37,302 nucleotides of DNA. Source: Chara braunii. Taxonomy: Eukaryota; Streptophyta; Charophyceae; Charales; Characeae. This document shows, piece after piece, positions 1 through 7,989 of the stretch (the first letter of the stretch is position 1; each line of letters opens with the position of its first letter). Below the pieces are notes generated by a model that worked only from the letters and a program-made list of their open reading frames with translations, was not told the DNA's origin and made no database searches. The position numbers and the translations under genes are program-made. The stretch spans positions 2,308,631 through 2,345,932 of the forward strand of contig BFEA01000006.1 of NCBI GenBank assembly GCA_003427395.1. The letters run 5' to 3'.

Positions 1-348
1 ACAGCCTCATTCTTGAGCTTTTCCCTGTGTTTAACACCTTCCCCTTCACTCTGCCTCTCTCACAGCGTGCAAGTGGGCTGTTATGGCATATGGGGATGGG
101 GGCAACTCGCGCTCAACTTCATCAACGTGGCGAGCCTTGCAAGTGAGAGGCACAGTGGAGGTGGAGTTCAAAGAAGAATGAGAAATTTAATGGTTTCAGT
201 CTGCCCTTGTTTTTTATTTTTATTTTTATTTTTATTTTTATTTTTATTTTTATTTTTATTTTTGCATGTTATCACTGTGCCCGTTTTTTGCTTTTATTCT
301 TTGTTCTGCAAAGTGCGCTCTTTTAGTTTGTAGTTATGTGACACTATA
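1..348 (+). mobile_element. 3' end of a second Penelope-like element copy
   Basis: The sequence from 1 to about 290 aligns by eye with 9975-10290, the segment just downstream of the Josephin/RING ORF of the main Penelope-like element. Shared landmarks are the CTCATTCTTGAGC start, the CACAGCGTRCAAGTGGGCTG block and the GGCGAGCCTTG block. After the region hidden by the gap in the other copy, it continues to GTTATGTGACACTATATA, which recurs at 11570-11597 and looks like the element's 3' terminus. It is non-coding here; the short open frame across it is chance, mostly poly-Phe/Leu from the TTTTTA repeat. The 5' part lies outside the window. Confidence 0.7.
210..263. repeat. (TTTTTA)n microsatellite
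   Basis: About nine tandem TTTTTA units lie inside the Penelope-like 3' region. At the corresponding point of the other copy (about 10292) only a short T run is visible before the assembly gap, so a similar repeat may have caused the gap. Confidence 0.9.
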
Positions 349-2033
349 TAGGGTCACCAGCCCGTACGTACGGAGGTTCCTGGGCCGACCTCCATACGTA
401 CAGGCGTTCGGGGTCTCTTTCAGGGTTTGAACCCGAAGGCGTTCGGCCCCCGCCAAAAAATATTTCGGGGCCTAAAAATAAGTTTTTTTTTCTGATTTTT
501 TTTCTGTGAGTTCTCTATGATGTGAGGTACATGCCTATAAATTTTGAAGTCGTTTTGCTCAGCCAAACAGAACTAAAAAATTGCCAAAGATGGCGGTGTC
601 AAAACGTGACTATTTTGTTTTTTTTCACTTTTTACTTTTTGTTTTCACTTATTATTTTTGGATTTTTTTTTTTGTGAGTTTCGTATTACGTGAAGTACAC
701 CTGTAAATTTTCAGTGCATTTCGCTGTGCCAAAAAAAAAAGAAATCGTCAAAGATGGCGGTGTCAAAAACGTTCTCGCTCACTCACTAATTTTAATTCTC
801 TTTTGATTTTGCGAGGATATGGGTGGGTGGCAGGCCTAAGGGACCCCTTGCAGCATATGTGCCCGCCCTAAGTGAAGGCGGGCCTAACAAATCACGAGAG
901 GCCCTTGGCTGTCAATTTCGCATTTGGCGTCCAGGCAGTTTTGTCGCGCCAGTTGGTTGAAGGGAAACACAGGCCGAGCAGCGTGGAAATTCCCAGGCCT
1001 TCTAGGCCTTTCCGAAAGCACAGGCCCTGGGCGAGATTCGCAGCCTCATACACAGACAATTGGGAGGCCCAACCGAATGAGGCCCAGTAGCTGCACCAGA
1101 GGCACAGCATCCTGGGGCCTACCAGAAGCTTCTGGGCCCAGGCCAGTCCAGCCAGGCTGCCGAACGAGGCAGGCTCTTTCCATATGGGAAAGAGCTCGCT
1201 GCCTGGCCAGCCATTCGGGCACTCGCATGCTGGCGGCAGCGCTGCTGGAGCTAAACCTCGTGGGCTGCTGCTAGCGCTGAGCGGCGAGGTGCAGGCACGT
1301 GCGGTCGTGCAGGGAGCAGGGCGCTGCTGAGGGCAGCGCCATAGTCCAGCCTCTGTAGCTGGCAGGGCTTGGATGAACAGTGAGGCACAGGGGTGATCTT
1401 CGGGTGTACAACAAAGGGAGACGGGGGAGAGAGTCAAGGGAGAGAGAGAAGGATGATGATGATGATGATGTGAGGGCACATACCTGGTATTGGTGATGGT
1501 TCTGCATGGGCGACATCTTCAAGTACTTCGGGTGCTGCTGACGTCAACAGTTGCATTGTCAATTAGTAGGCTAGTAGTAGTTGTGTAGGGGGTAGGCTGG
1601 GCGCCGAGCGCCAAGTAGGGAAATAGAGACTGGAGACATATGTTGGTGGTGGCGAGAGCAAGCTCTCATTGACGTTGACTTTCAGTGCTATGATTCTCCA
1701 TTGGTGTTATATTAGTGCAATGCTGCTTCCTGAACACTGTGTTACGATTTGGCTTTCAATGTGATTGTGCAATTTGAATATTATCATCTCGCTTCTGTTA
1801 ATTTTCCTTGCAATTTTTTCTTAATTTTCTTATTAGTTTTATTTTCGGTTTTTAATTTTTATTTCAAATTTGGTAAGGAATTTGGATGTAATGCTCAGGC
1901 AAATGTTGTTGATTTGATTATTCTTCATAACATTTTTTTTTTCATATTTTTCTGAATTGTCTTCGTTTTTTTTTTTGTTTTTTTTTTTTGGTCCGCGTCT
2001 GCCCGAACCGCCGAACGCGTCCCGTACGTTCGG
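349..2033 (+). mobile_element. hAT-like MITE, family 1 copy 1, split by a solo LTR
   Basis: A non-autonomous DNA element that starts with TAGGGTCACC directly after the TATA tail of the Penelope-like fragment. It carries GC-rich subterminal repeats (CGTACGTACGG, GCGTTCGGGG) and an AT-rich interior. It matches 2239-2999 and, inverted, 4661-5416. The interior has two diverged modules, each ending with CAAAGATGGCGGTGTC (about 588 and 752). A solo LTR interrupts it at 810-1812. Its right end stops at GTTCGG (2033), about 40 bases short of the terminus seen in copy 2, where a hammerhead repeat begins. Without the LTR it is about 680 bp. No transposase is present. Confidence 0.75.
810..1812 (+). mobile_element. 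Solo LTR, chromovirus type A
   Basis: A 1003-bp LTR beginning TGCGAGGATATGG and ending CCTTGCA, nearly the same length as the 5' LTR at 30056-31059 (1004 bp) and similar along its whole length. It has no primer-binding site downstream and no polypurine tract upstream, so it is solo. The flanks give a 4-bp target duplication, ATTT (806-809 and 1813-1816). Near its start is the hairpin GCCCGCC/GGCGGGC at about 862-884. An ACATACCTGG box lies at 1478-1487. Open frames inside it on both strands have no recognisable similarity and I treat them as chance. Confidence 0.85.
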
Positions 2034-2140
2034 CCTCCTGAGGAGTCAGTGAAACTTCGACGAAACAGTTTGTCACAGCCCCTCGTATGTTGTCCTCTTC
2101 TCCCTCTCTGCCTACAGTTTACCGGGCAGCTCTGTGTATC
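2034..2140 (+). ncRNA. Hammerhead-derived short retroposon (copy a)
   Basis: This copy begins CCTCCTGAGGAGTCAG, where a functional hammerhead would have CTGATGAG, so the core is mutated. Stem II (GTCAG ... TTCGAC) and the CGAAAC box remain. The family's constant 3' part follows (TTTGTCACAGCCCCTCG ... GCCTACAGTTTACC). It is one of about 15 copies in the window. Confidence 0.7.
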
Positions 2141-2238
2141 GGCCCCTTCCTTGGCCCACTTATAGCCTGCTGTGTGTATATATATATACACTTCACGTGC
2201 TCATGCTTTTAGTCAATATTTCTGTGACAGTATATATA
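2141..2238 (+). repeat. TA-rich spacer with retroelement-type 3' tail
   Basis: A short (TA)n run at about 2178-2189 is followed by about 45 unique bases and then TCTGTGACAGTATATATA (2221-2238). That end resembles the 3' ends of the Penelope-like element (GTTATGTGACACTATATA) and the hammerhead repeats (TTTGTGACGATATATA). It is probably the last few tens of bases of another 5'-truncated copy, into whose tail the next MITE inserted. Confidence 0.5.
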
Positions 2239-2999
2239 CAGGGTTACCTGACCGAACGTTCGGGGGCCCCCGGGCTGGCCCCTGAACGTTCGGGCGTTCG
2301 GGGTCCCGTTCGGGGGCTGAACACCTCCAGGTTTGGCCCCCGCCAAAAACATTTTCGGGCCCTAAGAATACGTTTTTTTTACTGAATTTTGTTTTGTGAG
2401 TTCTCTATGATGTAACCTACACGCCTGAAAATTTTGAAGCTATTCTGCTAAGCCAAAAAAACATTAAAAATCGTCAAAGATGGGGGTGTCAAAACGTGCT
2501 CGCCCACTCACTAATTTGTTTTTTTACCCTTTTAACTTTTTGTTTTCACTTTATTTCGGGGCCTAAAAAAATTTATTATTTTTTGAAAATGTTTTAACGA
2601 GTTATGGATTATGTAAACTACATATCCGTAAATTTTCAGGGCATTTATCAATGCCAAAAAGTAATTAAAAATCGGCAAAGATGGCGGTGTCGAAAAGGTG
2701 CTGGCACACTCACTCATTTTTGTTCTCTTTTTATTTTTATTTTTTTTTATCATAGCGTTTATTTTCTGTATTTGATTTTTAATTCAAATTTGGTAAAGAA
2801 TTTGGATGTAGTGCCCAGGCAAATGTTGTTTAGTTTATTTTTGTCCATAACATATGTTTTCTTGGGAATTTTTTGAAAACTTTGTTTATTTTTGTTGTTT
2901 TTTTTGTTTTGGTCCGCGTTCGGCCCGAACGGCGGAACGCCTTCTGAAGGGGTCCCATACGTTCGGGCGTTCGGCCCGTCCCGAACGCCGGCAACCCTG
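2239..2999 (+). mobile_element. hAT-like MITE, family 1 copy 2 (complete)
   Basis: A 761-bp element starting CAGGGTTACCTGACCG and ending CGCCGGCAACCCTG, imperfect inverted copies of each other. Flanks are TATATATA on both sides (2231-2238 and 3000-3007), compatible with the 8-bp duplication of hAT transposition but not decisive inside a TA run. Both ends carry clustered CGAACGTTCG-like palindromes. The AT-rich interior has two related modules, each with a GCATTT- or GCTATT-type block and CAAAGATGG(C/G)GGTGTC (about 2477 and 2677). There is no coding capacity, so movement would need a transposase supplied in trans. Confidence 0.85.
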
Positions 3000-3382
3000 T
3001 ATATATATATATATATATGATATAGTTGGTGAAACTCCGACGAAACAGTTTGTCACAGCCCCTCGTTTGTTGTCCTCTTCTCTCTCTCTGCCTACGGTTT
3101 ACCGGGCAGTTCTGTTTGTGACGATATATATATATATTTGTCACAGCCCCTCGTTTGTTGACCTCTTCTCTCTCTCTGCCTACGGTTTACCGAGCAGTTC
3201 TGTTTGTGACGATATATATATATATATATTCTATTTGACGATATATATATATGACGATATATATATATATATATCGTCAATATATATATATATATATATA
3301 TAAACAGTTTGTCACAGCCCCTCGTTTGTTGTCCTCTTCTCTCTCTCTGCCTACGGTTTACCGGGCAGTTCTGTTTGTGACG

Positions 3383-3412
<30 letters not shown>
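3000..3412 (+). repeat. Three 5'-truncated hammerhead retroposons with (TA)n tails (copies b-d)
   Basis: Copies lie at about 3019-3126, 3137-3214 and 3303-3386, separated by (TA)n runs. Copy b keeps stem II and CGAAAC but its upstream core is replaced by TGATATAG. Copy c starts at TTTGTCACAG and copy d at AACAGTTTG. All end in TTCTGTTTGTGACGATATATA. A constant 3' end with variable 5' ends and a TA tail is the signature of target-primed retroposition. Confidence 0.75.
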
Positions 3413-3430
<18 letters not shown>

Positions 3431-3545
3431 CAGTGTCAAACAGATCTGCCCAGTAAACCGTAGGCAGAGAAGGAGAATAGGACAACAAACAAGGGGTTGT
3501 GGCAAACTGTTTCGTCGGAGTTTCTCCGACTCATCATATATCGTC
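3413..3545 (-). ncRNA. Hammerhead-derived repeat, minus strand (copy e)
   Basis: Read on the minus strand, this copy gives TGATGAGTCGG-AGAAACT-CCGACGAAAC followed by the family 3' part. Stem II is perfect (GTCGG/CCGAC) and the GAAA box is intact, but only TGATGAG of CTGATGAG remains because the 5' side joins a TA run. Its 3' end abuts an (AG)n microsatellite at about 3405-3431. Confidence 0.7.
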
Positions 3546-3575
3546 AAACATATATAATATTATATGTATATAAAC

Positions 3576-3707
3576 CATGGTTGTTCCGGACCCATACAAC
3601 CGGACAACCGGACACGGACACCGGACCGTGTCTGGATCAAACCGGACATCCAGACATCCGGACCCAGACAGTCCGGTTTGTTGTGTCGGTGTTCGGTTGT
3701 TCGGGGA

Positions 3708-3738
<31 letters not shown>

Positions 3739-4408
3739 ACCAAGTACAGAGCTCAAATGCACCAAGATTCCATCCAAATAAGAGCAAAGCAGTGAACTTG
3801 TGTGGCAATGTCATCGTCCTCAGGCCCCACCAACATAGTATCCAATGTCGCTTATCTCTGTCGAGCGTCATCGCCCTCCCATCCTTCATCGCCCTCCCAT
3901 CCTTCATCGCCCTCCCATTCGTTATCGCCCTCTCATCCCTGCTCGCCCCTCCCATCCTTCATCGCCCTCCCATCCTTGGTCGCCCCTCCCATCGGCCAGA
4001 CCCTCCTCCCACGGCACAAAAATGCAAGGATTATGAGTGAGAGCGATAGACAGAAAATCAAGTTGCAAAATTACGCAGAAGTCCAGATAGTAATATACCA
4101 AGCAGAGAGTTCATATGCGCCAAGATTCCATCCAAATAAGAGCAAAGCAGTGAACTCGTGTGCCAATTTATCACCTTTCAGGGCCTGTCCGGTTGGGGTA
4201 CCGGTTCTCAAAAAACATCAGCATTATTTTTACGGGGTGCCCCAGGCCCAGGTAAACGATCTTGGAACCCCAAATTTTTTATTTTTATTTTTTGAAATCA
4301 GGGTTCAACTGGACCCTTTGAACCGGACACCGGACCCGAACACCGGACACCGGACACCGGACACCGGACTGTCCGGATCGGGATCCGGACGTCCGGTTGG
4401 TAACTATG
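3576..4408 (+). mobile_element. hAT-like MITE, CCGGAC family
   Basis: An 833-bp element starting CATGGTTGTTCCGGACC and ending CGTCCGGTTGGTAACTATG. It is flanked by a perfect 8-bp target duplication, ATATAAAC (3568-3575 and 4409-4416), diagnostic of hAT-type insertion. Subterminal regions are tandem CCGGACA units at both ends (about 3586-3680 and 4320-4398). The interior holds an A run of about 28 (from 3707), a direct repeat of about 50 bases (3746-3796 and 4101-4156) and a GCCCTCCCATCC minisatellite. It inserted into the 5' part of a hammerhead retroposon, whose remainder resumes at 4409. Confidence 0.85.
3866..3995 (+). repeat. 18-nt minisatellite (CATCGCCCTCCCATCCTT type)
   Basis: About seven imperfect units of roughly 18 nt sit inside the CCGGAC-family MITE. 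They give open frames rich in His, Pro and Ser in all three phases, a composition effect and not a gene. Confidence 0.85.
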
Positions 4409-4660
4409 ATATAAACAATTTGTCACAACCCCTTGTTTCTTGTCCTCTTCTCCCTCTCTGCCTACGGTTTCCCGGGCAGCTATGTTTGATGATATATATA
4501 TTTGTATACCTGATCAGGCGGTGAAACACCGACAAAACAGTTTGTCACAGCCCCTCGTTTCTTGTCCTCTTCTCCCTCTCTGCCTACGGTTTACTGGGCA
4601 GCTCTGTTTGATGATATGTGTGATATATGTGTATATATATATAATATATATATACACACA
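4409..4660 (+). repeat. Two hammerhead-derived retroposons (copies f, g) and TA runs
   Basis: Copy f (about 4409-4500) starts ATATAAACAATTTGTCACAACC and ends TTTGATGATATATATA. Copy g (about 4507-4618) starts CCTGATCAGGCGGTGAAACACCG; stem II (GGCGG/ACCGAC) is partly kept, but GAAA has become AAAA and CTGATGAG has become CTGATCAG, so the core is inactive. Mixed TA/CA microsatellite fills 4619-4660. Confidence 0.7.
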
Positions 4661-5416
4661 CAGGGTAACCGGCGTTCAGGATGGGCCGAACGCCCGAACC
4701 CGAACGGCCAAACGTACGGGACCCCTTAGGGATGCATTCGGTGGTTTGGCCGTAATGTGGACCAAAAAAAAACAATTCAAAAAAATCTGGAAAAAAATAA
4801 ATTTGTTGTGAAGAAAAATAAAGTAAACAACATTTGCCTGAGTGTAACATCCAATTTCCTTACCAAATAAAAATTAAAAAATTAATACGAAAAATAAAAC
4901 TAATCATAAAAAAAAGAAAAGAAAAAAAAAGAATTAAAACTAGTGAGTGAGCGAGCACGTTTTTGACACTGCCATGTTTGACGATTTTTTTTATTTTTTT
5001 TTGCATAGCCAAATGCCCTGAAAATTTACAGATGTGTACTTCACATAATACAAAACTCGTTAAAAAATTTTCAAGAAATAATAAAATTGTTTAGGCCCTG
5101 CAATAAATTGAAAACAAAAAGTAAAAACTGAAAAAAAAAAAAAAAATAGTGCGTGGGCAAACACGTTGCAACAACGCCATCTTTGGCGATTTTTAATATT
5201 TGTTTGGCTTAGCAAAATGGCTTCAAATTGCATGTACCTCAAATCATTTAGAACTCACACACAAAAAAAAGAGATAGAAAAACTTATTTTTAGGCCCCGA
5301 AATAACTTTGGGCGGGGGTCGGATGCCTTCGGGTTCGGACCCCAAACGGGACCCCGAACGCCCGTATGTACGGAGGCCCACCCGAGGAACTCCATACGTA
5401 CGGGCCGGTGACCCCG
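4661..5416 (-). mobile_element. hAT-like MITE, family 1 copy 3 (inverted)
   Basis: A 756-bp inverted copy of the family at 2239-2999. It begins CAGGGTAACCGGCGTTC and ends GGCCGGTGACCCCG. The GCCATCTTTGGCG block (about 5172-5184) and its partner near 4969 are the inverse of CAAAGATGGCGG. The left interior (AATCTGGAAAAAAATA ... ATTTGCCTGAG) also resembles the left interior of the differently ended MITE at 21691-22459. Confidence 0.8.
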
Positions 5417-5479
5417 TATATATATATTTTTTTTACAGTCCCACTTATACTCTATCGTCAAGAGTCTGCTGTTGATGTC

Positions 5480-6936
5480 TTTGACCACCATGGAGTGTGG
5501 AATCACCATTGGGGTTACACCCACACTGATACCCTACCTTACCTTGACTATGTACTCAAAGCTCACAAGACTCCTCCAACTCTTCGCAGCATTCTCGGAG
5601 TCACAGCACAAAATAACAGTGTTGTTCCCCCGTGTGCTCGCCCTCGTCCAACAATTTGCACCATTCATGAACGACCTCTTCACAAACCCTTGGCTAGCAC
5701 CACGACTACTACGTCGTAGCTCAGCGCTGCTTTGCAAGGAGTGATCTCTGCTCTTCGCGAGAAAGACATGACACTGAGCTCTATCAACAGGTTGGTGTTT
5801 GACGGTGCTGGATCGTTCTAAGTGTCGATGAAGTGGCAATTGGCCTGAAAAACAATGCATTGTCTCTTTGTGACCTCTCTCCTCGCATTGTTGATTTTAA
5901 CACAATATACACCAACCTTCCACATGACCGCATTCTGAATAATGTGGCAAAAGTTGTTGATGAAGCTCATGCTTATGCCCTTCGGCATGCTCGCACGCAT
6001 TCACGTTGCGTTGCCCTCAACATGGTTATGTGAGGACCTCGTTGTGGCCAATGGACAACTGATTCAGGCCCGGATACCCTTTCCGTTTCTCAGATTCTCC
6101 AACATCTTCGCTTTGTTGTACAAAACACTTTTCTATATACAAGAGATGGCACGCTTCATAAACAAATTATCGGTAATCAAATGGGAATGAATGCTGGCCC
6201 AAAAATTTATAATCTGATGTATGAAGCACACTTTGTTGATGACATTCATCAACATGATCTTCAAGTTGCTCAACAATATGCCTTCACCTATCGCCTCGTT
6301 GATGATGTTATTTCATGGGGGACAATTACCTCCTCCACCAAAGCACTATGGGCTTGAGTGGAAGGAGACTACAGCTACAGATGACTCCTGTACCTTTTTA
6401 GGTATGCATCTACGGGTCCGTTCCGATGGCTCGCTTCACATGAGCGTCTTTGATAAAGCGGCTGCTTGGGACTTCCCTGTTATTCGTTATCCATGTGCAA
6501 CCTCCAACATCCCATCCCATCAACCGGCTGGTGTGTTCACTGGGCAATTGACCAGATTTGAACAAATCTGTGACAATTGGCAGGACTTTCAAACGGTGGC
6601 AAACTCGTCATATGCTTTCACGTGGGCATTCCCTATCAACCCTTGCTAAGGGGTGGACCTGCTACATGCGCTCCCGCCAACGTTGCTATCCTATGCATGT
6701 GACGCGTCTCTCTCAGTGGTTTCGACGCATGCTGCTATGGTCCTTGTATCATCCAATTTCTTCTTCGCCCCCACGAAGCTCCCTTCCAGCCCTTGCTTGC
6801 TCATCTGCTGCTCCGACAGTTTCCACTGCTGCATTCTCCTGTTATGAACATGATTGTCTGTTGAAATTTTATCAACACTCACTCTCAGAAGCCTCCATAC
6901 ACGCCCATACATGCACAGAAGGAAGGGGGGAGGTAG
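5480..6936 (+). pseudogene. Reverse transcriptase, Penelope-like (degenerate)
   Basis: RNA-dependent DNA polymerase remnant. An N-terminal block resembling the Penelope-type LHK..FR region reads VLKAHKTPPTLRSILG (about 5552-5599). Motif A with its catalytic Asp reads VDFNTIYTNLP (about 5890-5922). Motif B reads QMGMNAGP (6178-6201). Motif C reads YRLVDDVISW (6289-6318). Motif D/E reads TFLGMHLRV (from 6392), followed by VIRYP, SNIP and GQLTRFEQICDNW. Motifs A to C share one frame with a single TGA at 6031; the start and end need other frames, so it cannot make a full protein. The order and the YTN(L/I)P signature favour a Penelope-like RT over LINE or LTR types. Class assignment is an inference. 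Confidence 0.75.
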
Positions 6937-7933
6937 TGGAGTGTCACACCGCCCAGCAGAAGGAACGCAGCGGAAGACTCAGAGAAGCGAAGTGACAGAA
7001 TACACAATTTAGTGAATTCTCTCCACAAAAGTCCCAACAATCATTCATAGAAGACAACCGAGTGATCACAACCAGAAATCAATGAGATGACAACTCAAAC
7101 ACAGTATTACAACTATTTATTAAACTCAGAGCATTGTTTTCCCTGAATAACCTCAGATCCCTATTGCGCTACCCTCAGAGGGGTAGCGCATCAAGCCCAC
7201 CACCCAGAACAGCTAAAAATGGCATTGAAACCCTAGGTAACACCCAGCGCCACCCTGACATCCAACTCAATGGCCTGCGCCAAAGTGATACAGGCTCCCA
7301 GAGCCAATCGCCACCCAGATGATGAAGAAGAAGCTCAGCGCCAACAATCCCTGATGAAGATGAAGTCCAAACGATGATATCCTCTGAGAAGATGCAGCTA
7401 TGGTTGCATCGCCACTGGGACCCTTCTCCTGAGGAGGGTCAGCAGTGCACCATGTGCTTTAACGCATCAGACCTCTGATAGCCCAGACCGCTTTGACTCC
7501 TAGAGAGTCAGAGCGGACAGCGTTGACCCCAGTCTGGTCAGCGCTCCGAAGGTCTGGCTATGTCCGCCGCCTCCACCACCGGAATCAATCACCGCGACCT
7601 AATACTGTGTGCGCAGCAACTTCCACCACGAAGTGTCAACTCCCAAAAACCCAGGACCGATGTCCTCATCCTATCTATACCCTAGGCTAGCCTAGACACA
7701 ACCTAGACCGGACTCTGACCAATCGGTACCATTTCTGATTCGGCCTCTAGGGCCTCTCCCTACCTGGCTATAGGCTATAGGACCGTCTATCAGCATAGGC
7801 CCATTGGGCCTGTCTGTCCTAGGGGTAGTCCGGGTCTGTTATTCGCAGTTAGGGTATCTGTAGGAAATTCGACTTAGTACCTCGCCCATATTTCCTATAT
7901 TTACAAATATGTCCCTCGCGAATTTTCCTTACA
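6937..7933 (+). mobile_element. Solo LTR, type C
   Basis: A 997-bp segment beginning TGGAGTGTCACACCG and ending TTTTCCTTACA. It has TG...CA termini and a perfect 5-bp duplication GGTAG (6932-6936 and 7934-7938). There is no primer site or coding region, so it is a solo LTR. The sequence is unlike LTR types A and B, whose duplications here are 4 bp, so it belongs to another retrotransposon family. Strand is assigned from the TGTCACACC-like start. Confidence 0.75.
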
Positions 7934-7989
7934 GGTAGGTCTCTCGGTTAGCCCTCAGCCAAACAAAATTACGAATCTGTCCCTACCTA

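Noticed and set aside
13-333. 106-codon plus-strand frame
   Set aside because: It runs through the TTTTTA microsatellite (poly-Phe/Leu), lies in the non-coding 3' part of a retroelement, and the homologous copy at 9975-10290 does not keep it.
892-1522. Long minus-strand frames in the type A LTR (195 and 83 codons)
   Set aside because: The matching 5' LTR has a shifted frame, there are no motifs, and a His run comes from a GAT repeat.
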